DNA of 64,000 bases from Aristolochia californica (taxonomy: Eukaryota > Streptophyta > Magnoliopsida > Piperales > Aristolochiaceae), in contig JARWKL010000005.1 of the NCBI GenBank assembly GCA_029961685.1, positions 4,656,501 to 4,720,500 of the forward strand, given 5' to 3'. Every line of letters starts with the position of its first letter. Position 1 is the stretch's first letter. The notes below the pieces were generated by a model. It did no database searches and was not told the DNA's origin. It saw only the letters and a list, made by a program, of their open reading frames with translations. This document shows, piece by piece, positions 33,936 through 46,202 of this stretch. The position numbers and the translations under genes were made by a program.

Positions 33936-36900
33936 ATGTATTTCTTCTCTCTTATCCTATTGGACTGTGCTCTATGCCACACATTCTTCTTTGACAGGTT
34001 GAGAAAAAAAAAAATAGATTGAAGCAAGAGGAGAAGACTATGTTGGCCGCCTTCCTACCTAAATTTGATAAAATACTCCATATCATATGTAGCCTAAGAC
34101 ACCGGAGCTGACCTTCTCTTTCCAAGACAAGGGTTTGACTAGGCATATTTGCATGTTCTAAGTACTTCTCAAATTGTTCTTCAATTTTTATTTTTTTAGA
34201 GTTCTTCTTTGACAAGATGAACTAAGAGATAATCCCTCTTATCTCCTGAACCGAAGAGAAGATAATCCTTTATCACTAAGTTAATCCTTTCACGGACTTC
34301 ATCGATTAAATTGTTCCTGCAGAATAATCAATAATTTAATGACAAATCCCTCTAATTTGAGATTTTGCATTGACTCTTCTATCATACTATCTATAGTCCT
34401 CTTCACTTTTCATGATAAATCCTCATAAAAAAAGAGAGATTAGGAGGAGTGTTCATATCTTCTTGCCCCATCTATCGTAAACATCGTCATCGATCTCGAC
34501 CAAATATCGTATTGTTTAATTGTAGACAGTGGAATGGTACACGAATGTTGGAATTATGTAACTTCGTCGAAATTTCGTCAAGTAAATTAATTCTAAATTC
34601 AATGAAGACGACAAAGCCAGACATCTAATTCAGTAACAAAACCAGAAAAAAATTTGACAGCCTCCCTTGAAAGCTTCCATATGCAAATATCATGACAGTT
34701 AGTCAATGAAAGTATAATCGGTTTCCGATATACGAAGTCACAGTTTTGTTACAAAGGCAAACTTTTCTCAAACCAGATGAAGAGAGGTAAGCTTGACTTT
34801 ACTTCAAGGTAGATGAATGTGAACATTAAAAGCCTTTGAGGTTGATTTTCACATTGTAAAGTACGAAATGAGAGATGATAACTCTTTTGCTTCCCTAAGT
34901 TTAACAGCTTATAATACTTGGTAGCCAGTTAACACGATATATATTAAATGTTTCAGATAACAACCTTTGCTTAATCTACAATTATAATTTGTCCCACTCT
35001 CTGTTTCTTTACAGAACTGAAGCAAATCCTGTATTGGGAGTTACCTGCCTCTGGGCATCAAATGTGATATTTGAATTGAAGGGTACTAGTTTAGTTAAAA
35101 TAATGTTGTGGAGTCAAAGCAGGGCATGCCAGAGGTGGGGATTACAAAAAAAAAAAAAAAAATTATGTATCCTGATGTCTTTATTGAAGAACAATGACCC
35201 CAATAGATTTGTATTATATGTTGTTATGTAGCCCAGTGTCATATCAAAACTAATAGCTACCCTATATTATTCTTGTATGTGTCCTTATCTTATGAATAAA
35301 CATATCATGTTTTCACAAATCACTAGAAGATCTCTTCCATTTTCAACTGTTCTTAAGGTAATCAAGTAGAAAGATCAAACAAGTCTTAGCTTCATTTCAA
35401 AAGCAAGTGGGACATGAAGACAATTTGTGTAGAATATGAACAGAAAGGACAATATCATTTGTATTCTAGTGATTAAGAAAAGCTGGTCCTTTATTCAAGC
35501 CTGGGTTTTTTAAAATTTTAAGCAAGGTACAGAGCTCTTCTCTTTTGTTTAATTCTTTAAAATCAATTCTATCGGAGGAAGAGCTACAGATGAAATAATG
35601 GTATCCATCCTCTGGTCACAACTAGTCTCAAGACTCTTGTGAGCACGTCTCTTCTGTTCTTTTTATCCTCACTGAAAGACGTGGAAGAAGTTTCTCAAAA
35701 TCTAGAATAATGGTTCCTGGTTTGTTTAAGGAGCAGACTTGTTTTCCATGCATTTGGCCTATTGAGATTCCATGGAAAATGCTATTTGTATAAAATAAGG
35801 GAATTCAAGCTCGTAAAGTCTTACAAGATGGGTGAGGCTCCTTCCTCCTCCTGATGGAAAAGCAAGCGGACAGAGAGGGAGCCCTCCCCCTCAACCAAAT
35901 CCAACAGGACACTGCTTGGTAAGAATATTTTGTAATGGCCACAAGCAATTAGACTGGTCGGGAAAGGGATCTGTTTCATGTTAACAGAGAATGAAAAATC
36001 CCAAATAAACTGCCTTAATGGACTGATCATACAGATAACTTGAAGAAATCTCTTTCGCGAGGCAGACAAAAGACGCAACTAATCAAGCTTGTCTTGGAGA
36101 CTTGAAACCATTTCTTTATCCAAGCTGCGAGGTCACTGCAACAACTGAATGATTGATGTGTTTATATGTATAAACGGGGATTGCTTGTGGTTGTGCAAAT
36201 CGTTCAGTGAATAAAACGACGCCAACCCAGCAACTATTTTAATCAAACTTGGTGAATTCTTTAATGCGGAGGTCTTGATCTCGTCCACGCCCATGGACAG
36301 TTTTCAAAACCCTGCAACCAACTCTGGGTCACCACCAAGCTCGGACCATCTCAGCCTTCCAGTCGTAGGGAAGGTGACTCAGGAAACCAAACTGGATTAC
36401 GGCAAAGAATTGAGTAAATTACTTGGATTGTATTAAAATACTATCGTCGTTCAACACCGATTCTTGAGTAGTCTTGACAAGTTAAACGATAATTCTTTGA
36501 TATCTTTGTTTTTAAAGCCTTGTGCAAGATTCTAAGGAGTAAGGTTGCATCTTCCGGCCTCGTTTTTTAAGGAGCTATTGTCCAAAAAATGCATAGATTC
36601 AGTCTGTAAATCGGGAAGGAAGATGCGTAGTTTACTAGATTACAGCAAGTATTGCAGGTAGACAAGGGCAAAGATACTATAATATATAACAAATAATTTA
36701 TGATTGTTTTATCTTAATGTAGAAGTTCGGAAAAAGAAGAACTTGAACAAACAGTGACTTCATGAAGTGTAAAATGAAGAAACTAGCCTGTAGTAGAAGA
36801 AGGTTTTCTTGATTAACCTTCCATTTCCTCTAAGTTATTTGAAAAGAGTGAATGAAAGTTAAAAAAAAAAAAATTCAAGTTCATCTCAAATTGACCAACT

Positions 36901-37140
36901 GAAGTTGGAGATGATCTTTTCCTAATTGATTATCTAAGCTATTTTTAATCATAGATCATAGTGGGATAATAGTTAAAACTTCCTTTCACATGTAACCCTC
37001 TTTACAACTTCAATTTGAAAATTTGGTTCAGATTTCTGAGTTTTATAGCTTAAGATGAATTTGGTATCAGCAAATCCAGTCTCATGTCTATCTTGTTATT
37101 GTTCTAGCAAAATTTTCAGAAGGTCGACGAACATGGATAA
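33936..37140. other. 3.2-kb gene-free stretch
   Basis: No protein family is recognised on either strand. A splice-like acceptor followed by a short open segment occurs near 35010-35140, and a minus-strand open frame of 85 codons covers 35821-36078. Neither has a conserved motif. Poly-A runs occur at 35147-35162 and 36860-36872. Confidence 0.35.
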
Positions 37141-37560
37141 CCTATGTTAGGAATTAGACGCCATAATTCAAAATTAACGAGAGTAATAATAATCGCAAAA
37201 GAAGAAAAAACAAGCACGAAGAACATAAAGATTGATACTGGTTAGCCTCAAAGTGAGACTACAATCTATCTTCCGCCTCAGCAGTAATCCATTATGAAGA
37301 TGAAATAATTTACAAAAGAAATCGCACACACTCTATGTTTTTCTCTAACCTCTCTCAGCCGCAACTGATGATCCTCTTCGATGATAAGCCCGAATAGCGG
37401 TGCCCCAAATATAAAAGAGAAAACTAGGACAACCACAATACAAGGTCGATCTGTATACCGACTCAGCGGCGTTAATAAAGCTTTACAACTTAATAACCTG
37501 TACAGTTGGGGAGATCAATGCTGCAAAGGTGACGCCAACTGGGTCCACTTCATTTACATG
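37141..37560. other. possible LTR or dispersed-repeat remnant upstream of ZFP10-like gene
   Basis: Begins TGTTAGGAATTAGACGCC and contains blocks (TACTGGTTAGCCTCAAAGTG, ATTTACAAAAGAAATCGC, CTCTCTCAGCCGC) of a style common in plant LTRs and MITEs. There is no matching second copy in the window and no target duplication could be confirmed. Confidence 0.25.
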
Positions 37561-37945
37561 AAACTTGTAAACCATATGTACGTATAAATAATATTGTTAT
37601 ATGATAGGTATAGCTTTTAGCATTGAATACAATTTCTCGCGAAATGAGGTGTCTAGATTTTTTTTCTTTTTCTGTTGTAAGTAGCTCACCTCTGTGAGTA
37701 GAAGAACTGTACAGGCTGAAATCCCAGCTCAAACCAAAAACTAGAAAACAGCCAAACTCGAATGCCCACCTTCCAAATTGCGAAGGTAGCAGAGAGACTT
37801 TTCTCTGCAAAACTCTTCTCACTCGACTAGATTCGCTGTAGCTTTCAGTATCTTGAACTTGTATACAGATGCTTTTCTTCAACCTATATCCATCTTCATC
37901 CCCTAACTATAAGATCCCTGTCATGAAATTGCGTCTCTAGCAGGA

Positions 37946-38818
37946 ATGGAGCAAGCAAGGTATTCGATTTGGACTAGAAGAAAGCTTACCCCCGGGTCTC
38001 ATGTTCAAGCCTCCTTTGGTGATTCTTGGGAAGAGCAGGCATTCGCGGAAGATTCAGCTGGTGCCATGGGAGGCTGCATCTGGCCTCCCAGGTCTTATTC
38101 TTGCAACTTCTGCAGAAGAGAATTCAGGTCTGCCCAAGCCCTTGGTGGTCATATGAATGTTCACAGAAGAGATAGAGCGAGACTCAGGCAATCTCCGACT
38201 CCCCACGTGGAAAATCTTCATCAGAGTTCTTGCACTCCTTTGGGTCTTCAGTATTCATCTCATGTTTGCAACTTGGCTTGTAAGAATCGACCAAATGCTA
38301 ACCCTAATTCTCCTTCAAGGGTTTCAGATCCATCTATCCTTGAGAATTATAGCGAGCAGAAGCTGCTTTCTCCTTATCCTTCATCTACTGCTCAACCACC
38401 CCAAAAAGGGTCCCTTCTTTTCGCTTTGCCTTCTCCGTCTGCGAAGTTCTTCAGCATCTTAGATTCAAATATTGAGAGCAAGATTTCGAGGTTTAGAGAA
38501 ACGGGTTCCCAAGTGCAAAGGAATCATGCCGAGCCAGATGCGGCAGTGGATCCAGGAGAATTTGTTAGGCGCCGGAGCCAGCCATCGGATGCTCGTGTCG
38601 ATGAAGAGGAAACAATTCGTAGCAAACGGCGCAGAGTAGATGTTTGTTTCACTCCAGTCTTCAACAAATCCATTCCAAACGAAAGAAACGGGATTAGTTC
38701 ATCTTTGCCTTTCTTCATCAAACCTCATGTCCAACCTGAGGTATTTGGAATTGGCTCTAGCGCCACGGAGGACTTAGATCTTGAGCTTAGGCTGGGGGAT
38801 CGGCCTAAAGTCAAGTAA
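37946..38818 (+). CDS. ZFP10: C2H2 zinc-finger repressor, ZFP10/SUPERMAN-like
   Basis: Probable nuclear transcriptional repressor. One exon encodes 290 residues. A single plant-type C2H2 finger spans C53, C56, H69 and H73 and carries the plant hallmark QALGGH (64-69), then [10 protein letters not shown]. The segment before it ([14 protein letters not shown]...[10 protein letters not shown]) is the pattern I recall for ZFP10-type members of the SUPERMAN/RABBIT EARS family. A basic cluster SKRRR near residue 227 may be a nuclear signal. The C-terminus holds an EAR repression motif, LDLELRL (277-283), which recruits TOPLESS-type co-repressors in known family members. The start is the first ATG (MEQAR), which agrees with ZFP10-like proteins. 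Family members act in flower, leaf or hormone-linked development; the specific role is unknown. ZFP11, RBE or SUP orthology cannot be excluded. Confidence 0.9.
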   Translation: MEQARYSIWTRRKLTPGSHVQASFGDSWEEQAFAEDSAGAMGGCIWPPRSYSCNFCRREFRSAQALGGHMNVHRRDRARLRQSPTPHVENLHQSSCTPLGLQYSSHVCNLACKNRPNANPNSPSRVSDPSILENYSEQKLLSPYPSSTAQPPQKGSLLFALPSPSAKFFSILDSNIESKISRFRETGSQVQRNHAEPDAAVDPGEFVRRRSQPSDARVDEEETIRSKRRRVDVCFTPVFNKSIPNERNGISSSLPFFIKPHVQPEVFGIGSSATEDLDLELRLGDRPKVK

Positions 38819-40140
38819 ATCTGCAACTCACAATGGTTGAGTGAACATACTTGTATCTTTTATTCATTTTTGCTCTTTCTTTCTCTTTCTCGGTTTTCAT
38901 CTTCTGGCAAAGCCTCTCTCCACTCAGACAGATTGTATGGCTTTTTTTCTGTTTTCTTTGATTCCAACGATGAAACAATGGCAATATTGATGACCACATA
39001 AAACAGTCGAAAGAACATCTTTCTGAAATGCTTTTCTTCAATTTTTCTGTTCTTTTTCTGCTACACCTCAGCTCCCAAAAAGAAGTTCAAGTTGGTGCTT
39101 ATCAGAAGCCAGCGACCTCGATAAGGTTCAATTATTCTAGGTTCAATTAATGTTTCATGATAATCTACTAATTGTCGTTGGCCAAAACCATAAATTTAAG
39201 TTCTTTCAAAAGAAAACTTTCACTGTTTTTGAGATTCCTGATCAGATCAAAACATGAAAGAATTCAGTAAGATAGATGTTGCGACTAATACTCCTCTTAC
39301 ACTGATGTTGGCTCCTGATCCAATGAAGTAGATTGGTTCCTGACACAGCGACTACTAATAGAGATTATATGCTTGGGGAGAGAAACTAAACTTCGCGTGA
39401 GTAAACGATATGTCATTTTTATCATCTTCTTCGTTGGGATTCAATAACAGAGATTGCACTAATTCGACACGAACCCCAAGATTTTCCCTGCGCTTAGAGA
39501 GAATCAAGGTTTTTACTAGAAGACGATAAATCTGCACTCTTATGGTGCAATCACTAATCTGCAGTCCTCAACATCTAATTAAACCATGCGAGCGTTAATT
39601 CAAGACTGAAGTAGGTGAAAGTCTGGGGAGCTTCCGCCTTCCTTGTCCTCATTCATTTGTTTTGCTTCATCGAAATGATTTCAGGCAGAGAAGAGAGAGA
39701 ACGACGATGGGTTCATGACACTGCATGGGAATGTGTTAAACCTTTTCTGGTGTTCGACATTATACGATTGAGAACTAAATTAATGCATATGGGTCCGTGA
39801 AGATGCTGTTAGATACACAACAACATGGATTCCTATTTCCATGTAATTTAGCCTAATCTGCATCTCTGCATCTACTGTTATCCAATTCCGCCCAGAGTTC
39901 CAGCAGCTTTGTATTCTCTGTTTCACCATTCTCGAGCGTCAAAACCTCCAAACTCTCCACCAACTCTGGGAATCATTTCAATTTAGTATTACCACGAAAA
40001 GGCTTCTTTAACCAGGAGGGAATATTATTGCATCATAACCATCATCTTTTTCTATAGTCGATTTTGTCGCTTCCACTGTACTTATTAACTCCCTGTCTGT
40101 TGAGAAACCCTAGACGCCACTACGTATCCGTCTGACAAAC
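38819..40140. other. 3' side of ZFP10-like gene and spacer
   Basis: The first roughly 250 bases probably include the 3' UTR. I see no further gene or repeat. Confidence 0.35.
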
Positions 40141-40144
40141 TCTA

Positions 40145-40166
40145 AAACCCTAACCCTAACCCTAGT
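40145..40166. repeat. short interstitial telomere-type repeat
   Basis: Three CCCTAA/CCCTAG units in a row (AAACCCTAACCCTAACCCTAG), with a lone AAACCCTAG at 40106-40114. This may be a telo-box cluster of a lost or unrecognised promoter, or a small interstitial telomeric insertion. Confidence 0.75.
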
Positions 40167-41799
40167 TTGACACTGCCCGAAATCTCGCAGGATATAAGGC
40201 GATCATTCAGTGCATGGTCTGTACAAGAGAAGCTGATGAAACATCGCTTTTGACTTAAATAATGGAATTAAGACATGCCATTAAAGGCCTACTGAGAATA
40301 GCGAGTAACTGAAGATCGGTTTAATGATTTGCGCTCTTTTGAGGAGGCTTCTATGTGGGGTTTGGGAAGGAGTGACTTCTAGATCAGTGTAAAGTACTTC
40401 ATGGAAAGGCTTAAAGTGGTAAGAGGGATAATTCGCATTGGTAGAGACGAAGTTTCCGTATCTGTGTAAAGTTAATTGGAAGAGCATTTCAGTTTGTTTT
40501 TGTATTGATGAAACAGCTAGCGAGCCTATGTACTGAAGGAGGTTTCTGGGGCAGAGATAAAGGAGCACATGGGCGGGTTATGTCGTTTCTCTCTCAAAAT
40601 TATAGAATTCAGTAAGGGAATGAGGACTTATTCTTTGATGGGGTGGCTTCCTTTGTTTTGGGTTTTCTGGGAGGCCGTGAAAGCAATAAATAATGGAAGC
40701 TCAGACTATCCGTGATCGCCACTTCGGTCTCTTGAAATCTTATAGAAATGCTGCCAAGCAGTGAAATCTTTTCCAATCTCAGTGACGAACCCCTTTGTGC
40801 ATCAGCCATGGTAGCTATTGAGCTGGTAGACGATCCTGAGATCAGGGAGAACCTGGAGATGGGGCCTCCCCCCTCGTTTCTGCATCTCTCTCTCAAGCAT
40901 AAAATCGAACACACATCGGGCGGAAGCAAGAAAATACAAAGAAACAATGAGCTGTAAGTAGAGACTGAAACATAACATTCAGGAAATCCGGTGCCACTGA
41001 ATCCGAGGATGAAGCTTAGAGATGATCTGAACAAATATCTGCCTACCGAAGCAAAAGAAAAAAGAAGGTAGCTTTAGGAGTATAAGACAGCCATAGCCAT
41101 ACATTAGGAATTAGGCAATCGCAGACTTGAGATGAAATTTGTTTGTTGTTCATATTAATGTTATCTTTGTTGAGAAAAAGGAGGTTTCTGGAACCCAACT
41201 GTCCAGTGAGGTGAAGACATTGGACTCAGAATTCCTTTTGTACCAGACAAGATAAGAGGGTACAGTAGACAGATAATGGTGCTGTGAAGTGTGAAAACAT
41301 CTCTTCAAACCCTCAACTCAAATTGTTCACAGCTCTGTTTGTAGAGGAAGGCACAAGCTAGACGGCACAGTAGACAGATCATGGTGAAAGAAGAGAAAGC
41401 CAGGCAGCCACCTAATGTCGTATCAGCCCAGGGAGTAAGAATGACTGAAATATGAAAGTGGCTTAAGATCATCTTGCAATTATGTGACTAACTTATAGAT
41501 TATCCTTGTATCTGTTAAGAAAATTTACAGAAATCTTGTGACTTCTAAGGATAGAAATCAGCTTAAAGTAGACCTCCTTGGGCAATGGAAACATGGAAAT
41601 TGAGAAGAAAATATATAGATCAGGAATGTTTCTTTGTCAAGAAATGAAGAAAGGAGGCTGGTAGTGGTTGAGATAGCAAACAATCATAATTGGAGGAAGC
41701 CTGGAGAATATTGGACCTTGCCTTAATTATAGAAACATTCCTTATTTGCAATCCTTAAATACTTATCTGTGGTTCAAAATTCAGGTAGGGATGACATAT
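40167..41799. other. gene-free stretch with unassigned minus-strand frames
   Basis: Minus-strand open frames of 95 codons (40281-40568) and 141 codons (40609-41034) are present. Neither shows a motif I recognise, and the second is rich in Ser and Leu without clear domains. They could be a decayed or non-coding locus next to the telo-box repeats. No function is proposed. Confidence 0.3.
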
Positions 41800-42648
41800 A
41801 GAGGAGTCAAGTGTAGCTGCATGAAGAAAGACAAGAATGAGTTAAGCCCATAAAACACAAGGCTTTGGAAAACAAAAAGGACTCGACCCCTAAGTAAGAG
41901 TCGAGCCCAAGCTGCAAGGAGGAAGAAAAATAGGATTTGGTCCTATAGAAGCCAACTATATCAAGCAAGTAGGAAGAAAAAAGGAGTCGACCTTAGATTA
42001 TAGAAACAATTGAAAGAAAAAAAGGAGTCGACCCTAGTACTAGAGAGCATACACCAAGAGTCCACTACATGAGAGGAGTTAACCAATCTGAGTGAGAAGT
42101 GACAAAAAGTATTTGAGGAGATCTAAAACACCATGAGAGGATGAGAGAACTCTTTAATGGATTCATTGAACAAGTGAGAGTACAAAGGAGTATATATACA
42201 TTTCAAAGCATAAACAAAGACCAAAAAATGAACTAATTGACACACTTGGTTGTCTCTAAGTTTCTCTAGTGGTCATTCTATTTTTTTATACAATTTATGA
42301 GATTTTTCCTTCCACTCTTGATTCCATTATTATAGGATCTTGATCTTCTTTTTTGGGCTGAGGTATTTGAGCTTGATTTGAGTAATTTGAGGAGATAGTT
42401 TCCCTTGATTGATTGTTATTGATTGAGAGGATTCAGGAGTAGATCCTGTAGGAGGATCTAGAGTAACCAAAGTTCTTCGTTATGGGTCCCTCGAGTGAGT
42501 GATCGAAAGAGGAGATCTTCTAGAATTTCTTGAGTTGGGTGACTTTGATTCATGCATGAGGATGTCCTCCATTGCAAGGCTTGCCTTTGATTTATGCAAA
42601 TGGATATCCTCCCTTGTATGGCTTTTGGTTGAGTGGTTGATGTAACAT
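41800..42648 (-). repeat. probable copia LTR (family E)
   Basis: It lies directly beyond the 3' end of the RNase H fragment at 42649-42960. On the minus strand its first bases would be TGTTACATCAACC. A TATA-like 'gtatatata' occurs near 42190, and a 43-bp imperfect tandem repeat is present at about 42540-42625. The far limit is not defined and no second LTR was found. Confidence 0.4.
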
Positions 42649-42960
42649 ACCCGACTCAAGCTGAACTAAGAGGTTCAGTAAAAATGTTTGTAATCTGGTC
42701 TATGGTGGAAATATGGTGGACTTAAAGACATCCCATGATCACATTTTTCTGAACAAAATGGTAGTCAATTCTTACGTGTTTAGTGCAAGCGAGTGTGAGA
42801 TAAATATGTACCACTTAAATTATCACATAAAAGAGTAGAAGGTAGAGTTGAATAAATATGTAAATCTTTTAGAAGAAATTGAAACCAAGTCATTTGTGCA
42901 CAAATAGTAGTCATGGCCCTGTATTCTGCTTCAATGGTTGATTGAGAAACTATAATTTTT
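42649..42960 (-). pseudogene. copia RNase H fragment, family E
   Basis: The minus strand reads EAEYRAMTTICAQMTWFQFLLKDLHI...LPSTLLCDN, the characteristic copia RNase H block (AEY-A---A--E--WL--LL, then CDN). Further broken frames follow, down to the presumed LTR. Stops and frameshifts are frequent. The rest of the polyprotein is absent. Confidence 0.75.
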
Positions 42961-44035
42961 TTTTTGATAAAAAAAATTAGATTATTTCGTAAAAAAACAA
43001 CATTGCATGTGGTTGATCTCCTTGTCAGAGAAAATTATTTTCACTGAGAAAGTATTCTTGATGAAATAATTTCACCATGTATTTTTTTTAAAATTCAAAG
43101 TATTTCTCGGTGAAATTATTTTGTTTAGAAAAACTATTAAAAAAAATTCTCTTGTGAAATAATTTTTGAGAAATAATTGTAAGAAATAAATTGAAATTAA
43201 TACTCGAAAAAAATCATTTCATGGAGAAATTGTTAATTATTGGTGATAAAATTCGTTTTTAGCTAACAATTACTTTTTCTCTAGGTATTTCATTGAAAAA
43301 AATTGACCAAGAATACTTTTCTCTATGAAAAATAGGTTTTTCTCCCTTGTTAATAACAAAGAGGAAGGAAAGCCTCCTTCATCTTCATCATCTTCCATTG
43401 GTTTTCTCTTACTCAAGAATTCCATTTTGGATGTCTAAGAATTGGTCGAATTGGAATTCTTAAAGCAAGAGAAAATAGAGAGTTCCATTTTTCCCTTTCT
43501 CCGCGTCCTTGTAAACGACGATTTTAAATAAACGAAGACCTGCACAGGGGCGGCAATGGGCTCTACAGGCTAGTTTTCCGAGACGATACTGGCATGGAGG
43601 AAAAACAGCTCTCAATCAAGGCTTCTACTCTTCCGCGTGGCAGAAATTTAGGGGCGTAAGACCCAGACCAACTGCTGGTTGGCATTGTCGCCCTACAACC
43701 TGGACAATCTTCATGTCTGTTTGATGCCAGGTTTATCAAAGAACCAGTCCTTGATAGCAGCACAGAAACGTTACTGAATTACTATTCACATTCGAATCAA
43801 CAACCATGTAATTAAATAGAATGAAATGGCTAAGGCACCATCCCAGCGAGAGTGGCTGCAAGCGGCGGCCACAAAACGATAAGAAACGAAGGTGAAAATG
43901 CGAGAATGCACTCGAAACGGACGTTCGACGCCTTTGGTTGCTCGGCCGATTGGCTTTACGACGGCGACAAGAAGATATCGCCACCACTGCTTCATCAGTT
44001 GGTCACGTCTCCCCACTGGAAGCGGGCAGTTTATT
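42961..44035. other. spacer with an inverted-repeat AT region and a GC-richer patch
   Basis: 43000-43340 contains several inverted and direct variants of TTTTCACTGAGAAA / ATTTCTCGGTGAAA, a folded-back MITE-like pattern. 43500-44050 is GC-richer and open in several frames (for example plus 43852-44064), but none matches a known family. It may be decayed exon sequence. Confidence 0.35.
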
Positions 44036-44772
44036 CGTGGTGCCATGTCATCGTGCCACAGTAGTACCCAAAAAGTTTAATGACATATCATCTGCCACGT
44101 CATCCGGAAGTCACATCGTATGACATGTCATCGAATAAATAGTTTAAAATATTTTTATAGAAATAAATTATTTATTTTCAATAGTTAGATAATATTTTTT
44201 AAACAAAATAATATTTTTAAATATAAGGTAATATAGTGTTTAATTATTAATTAGATTTTTAAACTCTAAAATAATTTTTTTATTAAAAATATTTTAAATC
44301 AATAATAAAAGGTGTTAAATAGGTAAGAATAATTTTTTTATTTAATTAATCTACAAAAAATATATATTATAAAAAAGAAGACAGAAATTTTGTACCAACA
44401 AATAAGAATTTTTAAAACTAAATTATTTTTTACTAAATATTATATTAAATTAAATAATATCTTAAGGTAAAATAGTTACATTAAGGTATTAAGTAAAAAA
44501 AGTATTAATTATATTAAAAAATAATTTTAAATTATTAATAATCAAAATTTATTTATTTTTATTATATTAAAGTGAAAGTAATGAAATAAAATGTGTAAGA
44601 TTTTTTTAAAACCAGAAATTAATATTTTAAATTATAAAATAACTTAAATCAATCATGAAAAGAAAACAGGAAGAAAAATATTAACATGGAGGACTTATGT
44701 GGCATGACCTCGTGATAACATAGCAGGTGACATGTCATTAGACTCTTCATATACCGTTGTGGTACCACGTAA
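44036..44772. mobile_element. AT-rich element with long imperfect inverted ends
   Basis: The left end CGTGGTGCCA...TTTAATGACATATCATCTGCCACG (44037-44100) pairs with the complement of the right end (about 44700-44769: GACATGTCATTAGACTC ... GGTACCACG). Pairing extends over roughly 70-80 bp with mismatches. The 600-bp core is very AT-rich and non-coding. Long AT-core elements with extended inverted ends are seen among MITEs and Mutator-like elements. No target duplication was identified, so the class is open. Confidence 0.5.
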
Positions 44773-44790
44773 GCTTTGACTGCTTACGTG
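44766..44790. promoter_or_regulatory. perfect palindrome with ACGT cores and W-box loop, upstream of TAC1-like gene
   Basis: Stems CACGTAAGC (44766-44774) and GCTTACGTG (44782-44790) are exact complements around the loop TTTGACT, which contains the W-box core TTGAC. Both stems hold the ACGT core bound by bZIP factors. It sits 262 bp upstream of the TAC1-like start codon. A regulatory role is inferred from motif content and position only. Confidence 0.5.
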
Positions 44791-45051
44791 TCTATTCATA
44801 TGTGTAGTTACTAATCAAAGTTGAGTATTCATGATATTTGGCAGTTTGACCTATGGCATCGGTAATGCGTAAAAAAACTCTTTCTGAAAATGGCCAAATA
44901 TTAAAAAAATTGGTCTGTGAACACAGAGAGATCAATTTTAGGGCTGTTTTCGTCTCGAAGCAGTTGAGCTCCTCCGACAATTTCTCCAATAAAAATCTCT
45001 CTCCCCCTTAACCGGCCAAGTTGACTCCCTTGCCTCCTTGCCTCCTCCTCC

Positions 45052-45561
45052 ATGCTGTCGTTGCCGAAGACGGATACTCATCCTTCGAGCTTGGAGAACC
45101 AAGAGCAGGCAACATTAGTTTCGGAAGAAGATCAGGCCTCCAGCCATGTTCGTTCTTACGAGTGCATCTTCTGCAAGAGAGGTTTCTCTAACGCCCAAGC
45201 ACTCGGAGGACACATGAACATTCACAGAAAAGACCGAGCTAAGCTCAAACAGCCCAACGAAGCACAACTAACTTTGGACATGATGACCAAGAGATTCCCA
45301 TCCTATAATCCGGCCGTCTCTTCCCATCTTGCACTCCAATCCGTTCATAGCGACGACGGATGTAACTCCTACAACTGGGCATGGTATCCTCGCAGTGAGG
45401 AAGAAACCCGCGGTGGGGAGCTCAGACAGCTGCAATTGTTCGACGATTCGCCGCCGGGCGTGATAGAGCGTCAGCCTGTCGAGCAAACTCGGCTCCAGGA
45501 GAGGAGGACCTCGGTAGGAGCGGAGTTAGACCTGGAGCTTCGTCTTGGCCCTGAGCCATAG
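45052..45561 (+). CDS. TAC1: C2H2 zinc-finger protein, TAC1-like, with EAR motif
   Basis: Probable nuclear transcription factor encoded by one exon, 169 residues, close to the size of Arabidopsis TELOMERASE ACTIVATOR1 (TAC1). The single finger spans C38, C41, H54 and H58 with QALGGH (49-54), preceded by [16 protein letters not shown] and followed by [10 protein letters not shown]. The '[16 protein letters not shown]' form is what I recall for TAC1-type proteins, as opposed to the '[16 protein letters not shown]' form of the gene at 37946. The C-terminus has the EAR motif LDLELRL (159-165). The first ATG of the frame is used; upstream DNA is TC-rich like a 5' UTR. TAC1 in Arabidopsis is linked to telomerase induction and auxin response; transfer of that function is inference. 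Other small SUPERMAN-family members remain possible. Confidence 0.87.
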   Translation: MLSLPKTDTHPSSLENQEQATLVSEEDQASSHVRSYECIFCKRGFSNAQALGGHMNIHRKDRAKLKQPNEAQLTLDMMTKRFPSYNPAVSSHLALQSVHSDDGCNSYNWAWYPRSEEETRGGELRQLQLFDDSPPGVIERQPVEQTRLQERRTSVGAELDLELRLGPEP

Positions 45562-46202
45562 GGCACCTCCTGGGTGTTTCCGTTTGGCTGAGCTTTGATG
45601 CTCTCCTCTTCAAAAGGTTCACCACCTCTTTCCCTTCCTAAATGATGATAAATATCTGCTTGGTTGAACTGTGGGAATAAGATCGATGATGCAGGTGTGT
45701 TCTTTGATAGCTTAACCGCCATTATTTAGCTAAGGAACGTTTCTTGTTCTTATATATTACCAGTATATGTTTCTAACACTTCTCATTGTCGGAAACTATG
45801 TGTTGGTTCAGTTGATTAATCCAGCTTATATATAGCTCAAATTTCTAAACCAGTTGTTCTTCCCACTTCAATACATCTCTTCTTCCTTTGCGCAGAAATT
45901 GAATTCAGTTTAGAACGACTGTGAGGGTTGATTCGATCGATCATTCAAAATCGTTTATGACAGCATTAGATAAGTTGAATTGACAGCATAAACTGAAGGC
46001 TATACATAGTAGGCATTGCACTTGGTAGGTGGTTCAGCAAACAACCCATGTGCTAATTTCATGTTCCTTTTCATTATCGAGTGCACTGTGGCTCTCAAAC
46101 CCTTTCAATATCACGTTTGCATTAGAACTCACAAATGAGGAAGTAACAGATGCTCTAGTATTAGGTGCTGCTAGGGGCTTACTCTCATGCCTGTTCTTAA
46201 TG
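45562..46202. other. 3' flank of TAC1-like gene
   Basis: Probable 3' UTR at the start, then spacer. A minus-strand frame of 80 codons (46034-46276) has protein-like composition but no recognised family. Confidence 0.35.

Noticed and set aside
35821..36078. 85-codon minus-strand frame
   Set aside because: Starts with an ATG and has protein-like stretches but no recognisable domain, splice partner or conserved neighbour. Not enough to call a gene.
40145..40166. Telomere end or chromosome terminus
   Set aside because: Only three units, with ordinary sequence and genes on both sides; far too short for a telomere.
43786..44123. Several overlapping frames on both strands in the GC-richer patch
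   Set aside because: Open in many frames at once, no conserved motif, and partly inside the inverted-end element beginning at 44036.
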